From Microbacterium binotii (GTDB lineage Bacteria > Actinomycetota > Actinomycetes > Actinomycetales > Microbacteriaceae), in NCBI RefSeq assembly GCF_021398715.1, contig NZ_CP090347.1, forward strand, positions 2,604,001 to 2,668,000: a DNA stretch of 64,000 nt. The letters are read 5' to 3'. The notes beneath the pieces were generated by a model, which saw nothing but the letters and a program-made list of their open reading frames with translations, had not been told where the DNA came from and did not search any database. Shown one piece after another: positions 44,385 to 53,158 of this stretch. The position numbers and the translations under genes are program-made. Numbering within the stretch: position 1 is the stretch's first letter; every line of letters starts with the position of its first letter.

Positions 44385-45668
44385 TCATCCGCGGAGGGCT
44401 GCGATGGGCTCGATGCGCGCGGCGCGCCGCGCAGGCAACCAGCCGGCGGCGAGCCCCACGACGGCGCCGAGGAAGGCCCCACCGACGGCGACCAGCGGGT
44501 TGATCACCGGACTCCACCCCGCGATCACCGAGACCAGGACCACCGAGAGCACCGCCACCGCCGAGCCCATGATCCCGCCGAGCATTCCGATGATCGCGGA
44601 CTCCGCGATGAACTGCCCCGCGATCTGCCGCGGGGTCGCGCCCAGCGCCCGCCGCAGTCCGATCTCGGGCGTGCGCTCCATCACCGAGAGCAGGGTGACG
44701 TTGGCGATGCCGAGCCCTCCCGCGAGGAGCACGATGACACCGAGCGCGATGAAGACGACGTTCACGTCGGCCTGCACGTTCTGGCTCAGGTCACTGCGTC
44801 CGCTGGGAGCGGCCACCTTGATCTGGTCCGGGGCGTCGGGGGCCAGGGCGAGCGGGGCCTGCTCGCCGATCTGCGGCCCCGCCCCCACGACGACGCGTGC
44901 CTGGATGCTGCCGGGAGCCGCCAGCGAGAAGTCGGCGCGCGCGGTGCCGACCGGGATGATGACCGCGTCCTGCAGGTCCGCGCGCCGCTCGAAGGAGTCG
45001 ACGATGCCGATGACGGCATACGCCAGCCCGTCGATGAAGATCGAGGGCTGGCTGTCGACGCGATTGATGGCGAGCCGGTCCGCCTCCCGCGCCCCGAGCA
45101 CCGCGACGCGGTCGCCGCGCACATCGTGCCCGCCGTCGAACATGCGCCCCTCGACGACCCGGCCACCCAGCGCATCGAGCAGACCCGAGGATGCGGCGAC
45201 GACCGGAGCGGGTGCCGAGGATGCGGCAGAGGGGTCGTACACGGGCACCGCGGTGATCGCGGAGCCCGCCGGAAGCGTCACCTCGGCGAGGGTCGCTGCG
45301 GCGACCACGCCCGCGAGTCGCTCGACGCGCTCGGCGCCGTCCCAGGGCAGGCGCGCGGTGGCGACGGAGGCGCCGGACTGCGTGCGTGCCTCGGCCGGCG
45401 TGATCTCCACACGTGTGGCCGCCGCCTGATCGAACTGGCGAGCGATCTGACCCGCGGCCGTCTGCGCGAACCCGAGGGTCGCGACGAGGGCGCCGATGCC
45501 GAGCACGGTGCCTGCGATGGTCATGATGAGCCGCGCGGGGCGCGAACCGATGTCGGCGGTCGCCTCGGCGACGAGGTCCTGCGACGTGAAGCGGTCGGCA
45601 CGGGGCGTGGGCGGCACCAGCGCGCTGAGGTCGACGCGCTCCCGGGCGGCGGCACGGTGGCGTCTCAT
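44385..45668 (-). CDS. MacB/FtsX-type ABC transporter permease
   Basis: The 427-residue protein has one N-terminal span (about 45-70), a periplasmic-type MacB core domain, and three C-terminal spans with the FtsX motif ERTPEIGLRRALGATPRQI. The last span ends GWLPARRAARIEPIAALRG, typical of these permeases. Its ATG overlaps the ATPase stop. With the ATPase and the fusion-like protein it forms a MacAB-type unit that probably moves a peptide or lipoprotein outward. Confidence 0.92.
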   Translation of the reverse strand: MRRHRAAARERVDLSALVPPTPRADRFTSQDLVAEATADIGSRPARLIMTIAGTVLGIGALVATLGFAQTAAGQIARQFDQAAATRVEITPAEARTQSGASVATARLPWDGAERVERLAGVVAAATLAEVTLPAGSAITAVPVYDPSAASSAPAPVVAASSGLLDALGGRVVEGRMFDGGHDVRGDRVAVLGAREADRLAINRVDSQPSIFIDGLAYAVIGIVDSFERRADLQDAVIIPVGTARADFSLAAPGSIQARVVVGAGPQIGEQAPLALAPDAPDQIKVAAPSGRSDLSQNVQADVNVVFIALGVIVLLAGGLGIANVTLLSVMERTPEIGLRRALGATPRQIAGQFIAESAIIGMLGGIMGSAVAVLSVVLVSVIAGWSPVINPLVAVGGAFLGAVVGLAAGWLPARRAARIEPIAALRG

Positions 45669-46390
45669 GCCACCTCGCTCAGGCGGCCGTCGGCGATCCG
45701 CACACGGCGGCTCGCCCGCGCGGCGACGGCGTCGTCGTGCGTGATGACGATGAGGGTGAGCCCGTCGGCGCGGAGCTCGTCGAAGAGGTCCATGACCTCG
45801 TCGGAGGTGCGGCGGTCGAGGTTGCCCGTGGGCTCGTCGGCGAGCAGCAGGCTCGGCCGACTGACGACCGCGCGCGCCACGGCCACGCGCTGGCGCTCAC
45901 CGCCGGAGAGCAGCCCCGGCAGGAAGCCGGTGCGTCCGCCCAGCCCCACCCGGTCGAGCGCGGCACGCGCACGATCCTCGCGCTCACCGCGCGGCACGCC
46001 GCTGTAGAGCATCGGCATCAGCACGTTGTCGAGCACGGTACGCCGCGACATGAGGTGGAAGGCCTGGAACACGAACCCGATCCGGCGCGCCCGGACGGCG
46101 GCTCTGCTGTCCTCGTCGAGGGATGCGGTGAGCACGCCGTCGAGGTGGTACTCCCCGACGCTCGGTCGGTCGAGCAGGCCCAGGATGCTCAGCATCGTGG
46201 ACTTTCCGGAGCCGCTGGGACCGACGATGGAGACGTAGTCGCCCCGCTCGACCGTGAGGTTGATCCCCTTCAGCGCCTGCACCTCCGGAGGGCCGGGGAA
46301 GGACCGGGTGACATCGCGCAGCTGCACGAGCGGCGCCGCCGAGCCCGAGTCGATCCCGGCCGCATCCGTCACGACCGTGGTCTGAGTCAT
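45665..46390 (-). CDS. MacB/LolD-type ABC transporter ATPase
   Basis: The 241-residue protein has Walker A GPSGSGKST, the signature LSGGERQR, Walker B LLLADEP followed by TGNLD, and H-loop THDD. The ADEPTGNLD form is typical of LolD/MacB ATPases. It overlaps both neighbours by four bases (ATGA), so the three genes are translated as a unit. Confidence 0.95.
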   Translation of the reverse strand: MTQTTVVTDAAGIDSGSAAPLVQLRDVTRSFPGPPEVQALKGINLTVERGDYVSIVGPSGSGKSTMLSILGLLDRPSVGEYHLDGVLTASLDEDSRAAVRARRIGFVFQAFHLMSRRTVLDNVLMPMLYSGVPRGEREDRARAALDRVGLGGRTGFLPGLLSGGERQRVAVARAVVSRPSLLLADEPTGNLDRRTSDEVMDLFDELRADGLTLIVITHDDAVAARASRRVRIADGRLSEVA

Positions 46391-48012
46391 CGTCCGACCA
46401 CGACCAGGTCGCCCTCGCCGACGGCGCCCTCGAGCGGCGAGATCTCCACCGCGCCGCTGGCGGCGAGGCCCGTCTTCACGGTGACCAGGCGGGTCTTCGC
46501 GTCGGGGTCGCGGGGGTCGCCTTCGACGACCTCGACCCGCGCCTCGCCGCCGGGCCCCGCCGTCAGGGCGGCGACCGGCACCGAGAGGACCTCGCCCTCG
46601 GTCGCGCCCACGGGGATCGCGACGCGCACGTTGGATCCCTGCATCTGCTGGATCTGCTCGGGCGTCAGCGGGTCGGGCTCCAGCTCGATCGACCAGCGCC
46701 CCGACGAGTCCTTGCTGGTGCTGGGGGCGAGAGCGGTGATGACAGCGCGGTGGGGCGTTCCGTCGGGCAGCTCGAAGCTCGCCTCGCCGCCCACCTGCAA
46801 CAGGGCCGCATCCGCTTCGCCCGCCGACCCGGTGAGGCGCACGGTGGCGCCGGAGACGGTCATCGCGGCGCCCTGCAGCACCGCGCCGCGGGTGACGTTG
46901 ACCGTATCGACACGACGCGGCAGGCCCGTCAGGTACAGCACCTCGGACGAGGGCAGGAAGGCCATGGAATCCTCGCGCGCACGCTGCAGATCCTGCTGCG
47001 CCTGCTGCACCTGAACGTTCGCGGCGTCGATGGCCGCGCGCTGCGCGGAGGTGTCCGCGGGCGCATCCAACTGCTGACGCTGCAGCTGAGTCAGCGCGAG
47101 CTGATCCTGTGCCGCGGCGATCTCGGATGCGTTCCCCTTGGCGATCGCATCGTTCACCGCGCGCTGCGCCGCCGCCACCTCGTTGTCCGCCTGCTTGATC
47201 GCGACAGGATCGGCTCCCGACTGCGCCTTGCGCAGATCTGCCTGCGCCGCGGCGACCGCCTGCTGGGCCGAGCGCACGCCGGCTTCGGCGGCGCTCACGG
47301 CCTGGGCGGCCCCCTCATCCCCGGAGGGCGCCGGGTAGCCGACGGCGGCGTACAGCGCCGTGATGCCGGCGGATGTCTGGGCGTCGAACACGTTCGAGGC
47401 GGGGTCTCCGCCGTCGATGCCGACGCTGCGCAGCGCGTTCTTGAGCTGCACGACATCGGGCCCCGAGACGCCGAAGCGCAGGCTCCGATACGCGGGCAGG
47501 TCGCCGGGCAGCACGATCACGGGACGCCCCGCGACCTCCAGCGCGATCGACAGCGCGTTCAGCTCGGTGCCCACCTCGGGCACCTGACCGGTGACGACGG
47601 CGGGCCCCGACAGGGTGGCCGTGTCGATGGTCACCTCGACCGCGTCCGCATAGCCGACATCGGCTCGGATCGTCACGTCGTTGCTCAGCTCGCCGAACTC
47701 CACCGGAACCGTGATGAGTCCGGGCTCCGGCGCGTCGGCGCGGGATGCGGCCTCCACCGGTGAGACGACGAACGTCCCCACGAGCAGTCCGATCACGAGG
47801 CTCGCCACCGCGACGGCGGAGGTGATCCACAGCGGACGGTTGCCGCGGAACACGCGCCCCCACCCGCGCAGGGCGGCGAAGCGCCCACGGGCACCTCCCG
47901 CATCCTCCGCGTCGGTCGCGGCCGCGGCCGCGTCCTCGCCGAGCAGCTCGCGCGTGAGCGCGGAGTCGTCCGAGGCGTCGTCGGAGGCGGGATCGAGGTC
48001 CTTTCGCGCCAC
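46387..48012 (-). CDS. membrane-fusion-like protein with peptidoglycan-binding domain
   Basis: The 541-residue protein has a cytoplasmic acidic head, one span (about 62-82), a PG_binding_1-like domain (RSLRFGVSGPDVVQLKNALRSVGID, about 175-225), a long coiled coil (about 235-350, rich in Ala and Gln), and HlyD-like beta domains. This layout is the Gram-positive counterpart of MacA: the span and coiled coil contact the permease, and the PG-binding domain the wall. The GTG start lies five bases from the upstream lipoprotein stop. Confidence 0.88.
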   Translation of the reverse strand: MARKDLDPASDDASDDSALTRELLGEDAAAAATDAEDAGGARGRFAALRGWGRVFRGNRPLWITSAVAVASLVIGLLVGTFVVSPVEAASRADAPEPGLITVPVEFGELSNDVTIRADVGYADAVEVTIDTATLSGPAVVTGQVPEVGTELNALSIALEVAGRPVIVLPGDLPAYRSLRFGVSGPDVVQLKNALRSVGIDGGDPASNVFDAQTSAGITALYAAVGYPAPSGDEGAAQAVSAAEAGVRSAQQAVAAAQADLRKAQSGADPVAIKQADNEVAAAQRAVNDAIAKGNASEIAAAQDQLALTQLQRQQLDAPADTSAQRAAIDAANVQVQQAQQDLQRAREDSMAFLPSSEVLYLTGLPRRVDTVNVTRGAVLQGAAMTVSGATVRLTGSAGEADAALLQVGGEASFELPDGTPHRAVITALAPSTSKDSSGRWSIELEPDPLTPEQIQQMQGSNVRVAIPVGATEGEVLSVPVAALTAGPGGEARVEVVEGDPRDPDAKTRLVTVKTGLAASGAVEISPLEGAVGEGDLVVVGR

Positions 48013-48017
48013 CTCGG

Positions 48018-48989
48018 TCAGCTCGCCTGCTCGGCGGCCGCCTTGAGGGCGTCGAGGTCGGCCTTGTTGTCGGCGATGAACTGCTCCTCGAGCGCGAACT
48101 GCACCTTCTCGTACGCGTCTCGGTAGTCCGTCTTCTCACGGCAATCGAGGTCGGCGAGGGCGAGGGTGATCTCCTCTTCACCGAGCTCCTTGAGCTTCGG
48201 GTCGTCCTCGACGTACGCGGTCTGTCCGCTGTAGTACTCGTTCAGCTTGTCGGACATGCTCGTCTGCGCATCGCCCTGCTTGGCGAAGCCGGACTGGCCG
48301 GCGTCGGCCATGCAGGAGGCCCACTCGGCGTCGATCTTCGCGAAGCCCGGGTCGTCGGCCATCTTCGTGTAGAAGTCGTTGATGGCGTCGTTGATGCCCT
48401 GGAATTCCTCGTCCATCATCGGGTTGGCGCCGGACTCGTGCTGCGCCCAGCCCTGACATCCGGCCTTCGTCCAGTCGTACTCGTAGGAGCCGTCCTCGTT
48501 CAGCTCCTCCTCCGTGGGGGACGGACCGTACAGTGCCTCGTAGAACGCGGTCTGCTCCGACTCCGACAGGCTCGAGACGTAGTCCTGGTTCGGGTCGACG
48601 TACTGCTCCTGGTCCGTGGGCGTCTCGTCGCGGCCGGGGTAGTTGATCATTCCGTAGCCGTACTGGGTCACCCAGTCGCGGTCGTCCGGCTTCCACTCGA
48701 CGTCGCTGCTGCTGCTGAAGGACACCGATTGGATGTTGGGCGTGTAGTCGAAGCCTTCCTCCGACATGCACTGCGCCACGAGCTCCTCGGACTTCTTCTG
48801 CTGCTCGGTGAAGCGCGCTTCCTGCTCCTCGGTGGACAGATCGCCGCCCCAGATCGAGGAGAGGTAGGCCGACAGCGGCGACTCGGGGCGGTCATCGCCC
48901 TTGTCTCCGTCCGCGGCCGAGCAGGCCGTGAGAGCGAGCGCCGCGACAACGGCGAGCGGCGCGATGGCGAGCAGGCGTGAACGAACCAT
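48018..48989 (-). CDS. acidic lipoprotein heading the MacAB-like operon
   Basis: The 323-residue protein has lipobox LTAC (Cys at about 23) and a very acidic, Tyr- and Glu-rich mature region with at least four further Cys residues (AQCMSEEGF, AGCQGW, ASCMADAG, DLDCREK), which could pair as disulfides. I recognise no family. A GGGGGAA site precedes the ATG. It is the first gene of the unit with the fusion protein, ATPase and permease, so it may be their substrate receptor or substrate. Confidence 0.78.
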   Translation of the reverse strand: MVRSRLLAIAPLAVVAALALTACSAADGDKGDDRPESPLSAYLSSIWGGDLSTEEQEARFTEQQKKSEELVAQCMSEEGFDYTPNIQSVSFSSSSDVEWKPDDRDWVTQYGYGMINYPGRDETPTDQEQYVDPNQDYVSSLSESEQTAFYEALYGPSPTEEELNEDGSYEYDWTKAGCQGWAQHESGANPMMDEEFQGINDAINDFYTKMADDPGFAKIDAEWASCMADAGQSGFAKQGDAQTSMSDKLNEYYSGQTAYVEDDPKLKELGEEEITLALADLDCREKTDYRDAYEKVQFALEEQFIADNKADLDALKAAAEQAS

Positions 48990-49118
48990 GATTCCCCCAT
49001 AGGATCACCGGCGCCGATGCGACGACGCACATGCTCAGCTTAGGGATCGCATAGCGTCTTCCCATCTGGGAAGACGCCGCGCATCCTTCCCACACCATCG
49101 GATAGGGTGTCGCACCGC

Positions 49119-50303
49119 TCAGATCAGGGGCAGTCGCGCGCGCAGAACCGCGCCGCCGGTCGCCCCGGCGGCGAGCTCGAGCGCGCCCCCGACGACGTCG
49201 AGCTGCTGGTGCAAGCGGGCGAGTCCCGACAGCCGGACGTCCGCGGCGGGCGAGGCGCCGTCGCTGACGACCTCGAGCAGCAGCACTCCGCGCATCACGC
49301 GCGCGGCGAGACGGATGCGGCGCGCACCGCCGTGGCGCAGCGCGTTGGTCTGCCCCTCCTCCAGCACCCGCACCACGACGACCCGCATCCGCTTGTCGAT
49401 GCGCGCACCCAGCACGGCGAGCAGCGGCGACGCGTCGTCGATGATCTCAACGTGCGCGGGAGTACGCGCCGCGAGCGCACGCACGGCGGGCGCCAGCCCC
49501 CGGTCGAGATCGACGGGGTACAGCCGTTCGCTCAGGGCACGCAGCTCGTGCTCGCGCAGGCGGGCGAGCGTGTCGGCCACCGCGACGATGCGCTGCGGCA
49601 TCGGAGCGGCGGCAGCGATGTCGCGCAGCTCCGCCTCCAGCACGACGAAGGTGCCCTGCACGGAGCCGTGGATCGTGGCGGCCACGTCCTTGCGCACGCG
49701 CAGTTCCTCGGCGCGGACATCGTCCATGAGGGTCAGCGCCCGCTCCTGCGCCTCGATGCGGGTCAGATCCGCCTCGCGCGCGCGACGCCAGACGTCCGCG
49801 AACTGGAGTCCGCTGCCGAGCGCGAGCAGCGCCAGGAGGAAGGTCATCGCCGTCTCCAGGCCGACCACGCGCACGGCGCCTTCGGACGCTGTATCCACCA
49901 CGCCGCTGAGCACCTGCAGGAGGGATCGGCTGAGGGCTGCGACGACTCCGAGCGAGAGCACGATGGCGGACCGCGCGCGCGTGCCGCGCCGTTCCGGATG
50001 CAGCAGGAACGCCCCGCCGACCACGATCGCGACGGCGGTGAAGTTGTACGCCCACCGCAGCACGATCTCGGAGAACGGATCGGGGGCGAGCTGGCGCATG
50101 TCGTCGGAGACCACTCCGAGCACGAGCACGGCCTGCACGCTGGCGAGCACCGCACCCAGACCCGCCACCAGGGCGGTCGCGCCGACCATGATGCGCGAGA
50201 GCGCGCGCTCTTCGGATGCGGCCGCCCGCGCCACCGGGGAGATGCTCACCGATCCGACGCGGCGGGCACGGCGGATCCATCGGTCGGAGGTGGGCGCGAT
50301 CAC
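49119..50303 (-). CDS. orphan membrane sensor histidine kinase with HGSVQG box
   Basis: The 394-residue protein has about four to five membrane spans (about 35-185), a linker, H-box DVAATIHGSVQGT (His212), N-box EGQTNALRHG and a degenerate G-box VVSDGASP. It closely resembles the kinase at 16652-17764 (HGTLQG, GVSNALRHG). The GTG at 50303 overlaps the stop of the small membrane gene (GTGA). No response regulator adjoins it, so it may signal to a distant one such as that at 16.0 kb. Confidence 0.82.
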   Translation of the reverse strand: MIAPTSDRWIRRARRVGSVSISPVARAAASEERALSRIMVGATALVAGLGAVLASVQAVLVLGVVSDDMRQLAPDPFSEIVLRWAYNFTAVAIVVGGAFLLHPERRGTRARSAIVLSLGVVAALSRSLLQVLSGVVDTASEGAVRVVGLETAMTFLLALLALGSGLQFADVWRRAREADLTRIEAQERALTLMDDVRAEELRVRKDVAATIHGSVQGTFVVLEAELRDIAAAAPMPQRIVAVADTLARLREHELRALSERLYPVDLDRGLAPAVRALAARTPAHVEIIDDASPLLAVLGARIDKRMRVVVVRVLEEGQTNALRHGGARRIRLAARVMRGVLLLEVVSDGASPAADVRLSGLARLHQQLDVVGGALELAAGATGGAVLRARLPLI

Positions 50304-50434
50304 TCTCGTTCGCGACGCCCGCGCACGACGATGATCACCAGCGTGGCGAATCCGAGCACGCCCAGCGCGCCCCACACCCACGGCAGACCTTGTGTCGCCG
50401 TGGCCGCCCATGCGGCAGCATTCGCGAGAGACAT
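50300..50434 (-). CDS. 44-residue membrane protein upstream of the orphan kinase
   Basis: The protein starts MSLANAAAWAATATQG, has one hydrophobic span (about 17-37) and ends VVRGRRERE. GGAAGG lies seven bases before the ATG, and the stop overlaps the kinase start, so it is very likely translated. It may be a small partner of the kinase; no family is recognised. Confidence 0.6.
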   Translation of the reverse strand: MSLANAAAWAATATQGLPWVWGALGVLGFATLVIIVVRGRRERE

Positions 50435-50637
50435 CGCACGCCCTTCCCCAGACAGGCGACTCCCCCAGGAGACCGCCGTGACGAATCTAGCCTCGACGCG
50501 GCCGGCAGGAGTGTGCGGCTGAGTAGTTTCCCCCGGCACCGCCGACATCCGAGAAGTCCGATGAGCGTTATCGTTCACCGGCCCGAAATAAGGCCTGTGG
50601 CAGGATGGTGCGCGATACTCCCGATCTGAGAGGCACC

Positions 50638-52095
50638 ATGGAACTCAGCGACTACATCCGGGTTCTGCGGAAGAACTGGCTGATCATCGTCGTCGCAACT
50701 CTCGTCGGGCTGGGGGCGGCCGCCGGATACTCGCTGACCCGCACGCCCCTCTATGAGTCGCAGGCCTCGGTGGTCGTCTCGACACAGTCCAGCGGCAGCG
50801 TGCAGGAGATCTCGCAGGGATCGAACTTCACCCAGCAGCGCGTGGCGACCTATGTCAACGTGGCGACCAAGCAGCTCGTGCTCGATCCCGTGATCCGCGA
50901 CCTGGGACTCGACATGAGCGCCGGAGCCCTCGCCAAGAACGTGAGTGTCAGCAGCGTGCTGAACACCACCTTCATCACGATCGCGGTGACCGATGCCGAC
51001 CCGGTCAAGGCCGCCGACATCGCCAATGCCGTCGCCGCCCAGCTGCCGCTCGCGGTCGAGGAGATCGAGCCGTCCACGGGAGGCGAGAGCCCGGTGCGCC
51101 TCACGACGGCGAGCACGGCGGTCCCCACGAACGTTCCGGTCAGCCCGAACGTCCCTCTGAACCTCGCGCTCGGTGCACTCATCGGTCTCGCCGTCGGCAT
51201 CGGTATCGCCGTGCTGCGGACGGTGCTCGACACCCGCATCCGCACCATCCGCGATGTCAACCAGATCACCGACCGCCCGATCCTCGGCGCGATCCCGTTC
51301 GACGCGAAGGCGGCGGAGCGGCCGATCATCATCCAGGCCGACCCGTACAACACGCGCTCGGAGTCCTTCCGGGCCCTGCGCACCAACCTGCAGTTCATCG
51401 AGATGGACGGCGGTCACTCCTTCGTGATCACCTCCTCCATCCCGAGCGAGGGCAAGTCCACGACGACGGTGAACCTGGCGATCGCCCTCGCGGATGCCGG
51501 GAAGCGCGTCGCTCTCATCGACACCGATCTGCGCAAGCCCAAGGTCGCCGAGTACCTCGGTATCGAGGGCGGCGCGGGCCTCACGGATGTGCTGATCGGT
51601 CGCGCGAAGGTCGGCGACGTGATGCTCCCCTGGGGCAAGCGCCCGCTGTTCGTCCTGCCCGCGGGCAAGGTGCCGCCGAACCCCAGCGAGCTGCTCGGTT
51701 CGCGCCAGATGGCACAGCTGCTCGAGGCGATCAGCCGCGACTTCGACGTGGTGCTTCTCGATGCTCCCCCGCTGCTGCCGGTGACGGATGCGGCGATCCT
51801 GTCGCGCGAGACGACGGCGGCGATCCTCGTCGTCGCCGCCGGTCGCACGACGACGGGTCAGCTCACCGCGGCACTCACGGCTCTCGAGACGGTCGATGCG
51901 AAGGTCGGCGGCATCGTCATGAGCATGGTCCCCACCCGCGGACCGGATGCGTACGGGTACGGCTACGGATACGGATACGGCGGCTACGGGACGTACGGCA
52001 CGGCTCCGGAGCCGGCTCCCGCGAAGGCGAAGAACTCACGCAAGCGGGCGCCGGAGGACGACGCCGGCCTCGACGAGCTCGTGAAGGGCTCCTGA
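50638..52095 (+). CDS. Wzc-like polysaccharide copolymerase and tyrosine kinase
   Basis: The 485-residue protein has an N-terminal Wzz domain (MELSDYIRVLRKNWLIIVVATLVG) with two spans near residues 15-35 and 175-195, then a CpsD-type kinase with Walker A IPSEGKSTTTVN, Walker A' LIDTDLRKPK and VVLLDAPP. The C-terminal Tyr cluster (YGYGYGYGYGGYGTYG) is the expected autophosphorylation site. ATG 50638 has AGAGG five bases upstream and fits homologues. No polysaccharide glycosyltransferases are in the window, so it acts on a locus elsewhere. Confidence 0.93.
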   Translation: MELSDYIRVLRKNWLIIVVATLVGLGAAAGYSLTRTPLYESQASVVVSTQSSGSVQEISQGSNFTQQRVATYVNVATKQLVLDPVIRDLGLDMSAGALAKNVSVSSVLNTTFITIAVTDADPVKAADIANAVAAQLPLAVEEIEPSTGGESPVRLTTASTAVPTNVPVSPNVPLNLALGALIGLAVGIGIAVLRTVLDTRIRTIRDVNQITDRPILGAIPFDAKAAERPIIIQADPYNTRSESFRALRTNLQFIEMDGGHSFVITSSIPSEGKSTTTVNLAIALADAGKRVALIDTDLRKPKVAEYLGIEGGAGLTDVLIGRAKVGDVMLPWGKRPLFVLPAGKVPPNPSELLGSRQMAQLLEAISRDFDVVLLDAPPLLPVTDAAILSRETTAAILVVAAGRTTTGQLTAALTALETVDAKVGGIVMSMVPTRGPDAYGYGYGYGYGGYGTYGTAPEPAPAKAKNSRKRAPEDDAGLDELVKGS

Positions 52096-52114
52096 ACAGA
52101 GAGGCGTTCGTGCG

Positions 52115-53005
52115 ATGTCCTCACGTCGTCGCCCGATTCATCGCTCCACCCCCGTCAGCCGCGCGCTGACGGGGGTTCTCGTTTCCGCGCTGGCGGTCGC
52201 CGCCATCGCGCTCGCGGTGTTCGCGCTGACACCGCCCACCCCGCCCGAGACGCGCCCGCTTCGCACGACCACACCGTCCCCCGCGCCGTCCGCTTCGCCG
52301 TCGATCTCGCCGTCCCCCGCCGCGTCGGCCTCGTCTGCACCGCTCGCGCCGGTTGCGGCGCCCGGCGCCGCGGAGCGGTTCCTCGCCGTGGGCGAACAGG
52401 CCCTGTGGCGCGCATCCGCCGGCGACTGCGGGACGACCGCACCCCTGCTGGAGCGATCCACCGACGGCGGCCAGACCTGGAGCGACGTCACGCCGCGCTA
52501 TCTCGGCATCGGCGAGATCCTGCACGTCGAGGCGTTCGTCGGAACGGAAGCGCGCATCGTCGCGCGCATGGGTGCCGCCTGCGAGACGCAGGGGCTGCGC
52601 ACCTTCACACAGGGACGCTTCTGGGAACAGGATGCGGCGACTCTGGCCGCGGCGACCTACATCGACCCCGCGGCCCCCGCCGCGATCGTGACGCCGTCGG
52701 GTCGAGTCGAGGCGCCGTGCCCCGAGCCCTGGGGCGCGCAGGGCGACGCGGGCGCACTGACCCTCGTGTGCGAGGGCATCGCGCAGCAGTGGGACGGCGG
52801 CGGGTGGCAGCCCGTCGCGGAACGCGCGGTCGCCGTCATCGCGACAGCCGACGGCGCGCGCACCGCGCGCACGGACCCGTCCTGCGCGGGCCTCCTCGTG
52901 GGCGATACCTGCCTCGCGGACGCTCCAGCCGGCCCCGCCGCCTTCGCCGCGGCGTCCGACGCCCTGTGGCTCTGGGCCGGCGACACCGTTCGCGCCGTCG
53001 GCTGA
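52115..53005 (+). CDS. secreted/anchored protein of unknown function with BNR-like motif
   Basis: The 296-residue protein has one N-terminal span (about 20-40), a Ser/Pro/Ala-rich linker (about 45-80), and a globular domain with ERSTDGGQTWSDVT, a BNR/Asp-box-like motif, and six Cys residues. It starts 19 bases after the Wzc-like gene and may share its transcript. A GAGAGG site lies about nine bases before the ATG. A WxxW-like end (WLWAGDTVRAVG) suggests one beta-propeller blade. The function is unknown. Confidence 0.72.
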   Translation: MSSRRRPIHRSTPVSRALTGVLVSALAVAAIALAVFALTPPTPPETRPLRTTTPSPAPSASPSISPSPAASASSAPLAPVAAPGAAERFLAVGEQALWRASAGDCGTTAPLLERSTDGGQTWSDVTPRYLGIGEILHVEAFVGTEARIVARMGAACETQGLRTFTQGRFWEQDAATLAAATYIDPAAPAAIVTPSGRVEAPCPEPWGAQGDAGALTLVCEGIAQQWDGGGWQPVAERAVAVIATADGARTARTDPSCAGLLVGDTCLADAPAGPAAFAAASDALWLWAGDTVRAVG

Positions 53006-53036
53006 CCCAGCCGCATCCGGTCCCGGCGAGGTACGA

Positions 53037-53105
53037 CCGAACTCCTGCAACACCCGCCACTCAGCGCCCTCCGCCTACCCCAGACGCACATCTGCAGGAG
53101 TTCGG
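53037..53105. repeat. CCGAACTCCTGCA inverted repeat, copy 3
   Basis: Perfect 13-bp arms (53037-53049 and 53093-53105) flank a 43-base centre unlike that of copies 1 and 2. It lies between convergent genes ending at 53005 and 53159. Confidence 0.8.
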
Positions 53106-53158
53106 CACGCCACGGAAGTGGAGGGCGCACCGATCTCGCCCTCCACCTCCGCCCTCGC

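Noticed and set aside
44000-46007. Open plus-strand frame reading through the paired inverted repeats into the ABC genes
   Set aside because: The sequence is antisense to the MacB-type permease and the repeat part has no coding features; the frame reflects lack of stops in GC-rich repeats.
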